Positions 33,376 to 33,545 of a stretch of DNA of 33,545 nt are shown piece after piece (the stretch's first letter is position 1; each line of letters opens with the position of its first letter). The position numbers and the translations under genes were made by a program. Source of the stretch: CAYFQH01 sp964345215 (GTDB taxonomy: Bacteria > Bacillota > Clostridia > Christensenellales > Aristaeellaceae); the NCBI GenBank assembly GCA_964345215.1, contig CAYFQH010000021.1, positions 1-33,545 of the forward strand, in the 5' to 3' direction. A model generated the notes under the pieces. It was not told the origin of the DNA. It did not search any database and saw nothing but the letters and a program-made list of their open reading frames with translations.

Positions 33376-33503
33376 CCTATCTCCCCCTTTACAACATTCT
33401 TCTTTCCTCTTCATCATAGCATAAAACAGGCAAAAAAATCTTTTTTCTTGTCTGCAGGAATGAACTTAATAGGACCTTTAGTTACCTTGAATCACCGGGA
33501 CAA

Positions 33504-33532
33504 TTAATCTTGCAATCTACAAATTCTGTCAA
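33504..33532 (-). promoter_or_regulatory. Possible promoter of the HAD phosphatase gene
   Basis: A perfect TTGACA (33532-33527) on the minus strand is followed after 17 bases by a poor -10, GATTAA (33509-33504). It would leave a leader of about 120 bases. Nothing else is seen in 33376-33545. Confidence 0.25.
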
Positions 33533-33545
33533 CTTTATCATTTAA

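Overview
The window looks like a chromosomal stretch from a low-to-mid GC Gram-positive anaerobe of the Clostridia; genus not identified. The basis is the gene set and order: a Bacillus-type PurR with a PurBox pair, purR-pth-mfd order, a phoH-pgpH-ybeY-cdd-era block, an ECF riboflavin transporter under an FMN riboswitch, ATP-type PEP carboxykinase, strong AGGAGG-type ribosome binding sites and TTGACA/TATAAT promoters. No tRNA, rRNA, CRISPR array, insertion sequence or phage gene was seen. Nearly all genes lie on the minus strand.

Layout. (1) 30-8496, minus: an M29 aminopeptidase; then a likely envelope group of a class A penicillin-binding protein, a secreted three-module protein, and a 940-residue membrane-anchored TPR-like protein with a zinc ribbon. 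(2) 8705-10723: a DUF308/HdeD membrane protein (plus) and a polyprenyl-phosphate sugar transferase (minus), convergent on a shared terminator. (3) 10874-14994: uridine kinase (plus), dnaX and pckA (minus), each bounded by clear terminators and promoters. (4) 15096-20279, minus: purR, pth, mfd, with a PurBox pair in front of purR. (5) 20377-27573, minus: a compact six-gene run deoB, punA, phoH, pgpH, a ybeY-cdd fusion, era, joining nucleoside salvage to ribosome maturation and c-di-AMP signalling. (6) 27720-28856, plus: a THUMP-domain rRNA methyltransferase with a consensus promoter. (7) 28858-31380, minus: FMN riboswitch, ribU, then the t6A genes tsaE and tsaB and the acetyltransferase rimI. 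(8) 31524-33375: an Eis-like acetyltransferase (plus) and a HAD phosphatase (minus) whose 3' ends overlap.

Most genes are conserved housekeeping functions. The parts that are not routine are the envelope pair at 1425-5474 (no family firmly recognised), the YbeY-cytidine deaminase fusion, a possible frameshift site in dnaX, the predicted mechanism of the FMN riboswitch and its linkage to t6A genes, and a perfect palindrome in front of pth. I found no convincing wholly new multi-gene system; the best candidate for something undescribed is the three-gene envelope cluster. The only gap between genes above 300 bases is 31144-31523, which holds the FMN riboswitch, its promoter and hairpin, and the leader of the acetyltransferase gene.
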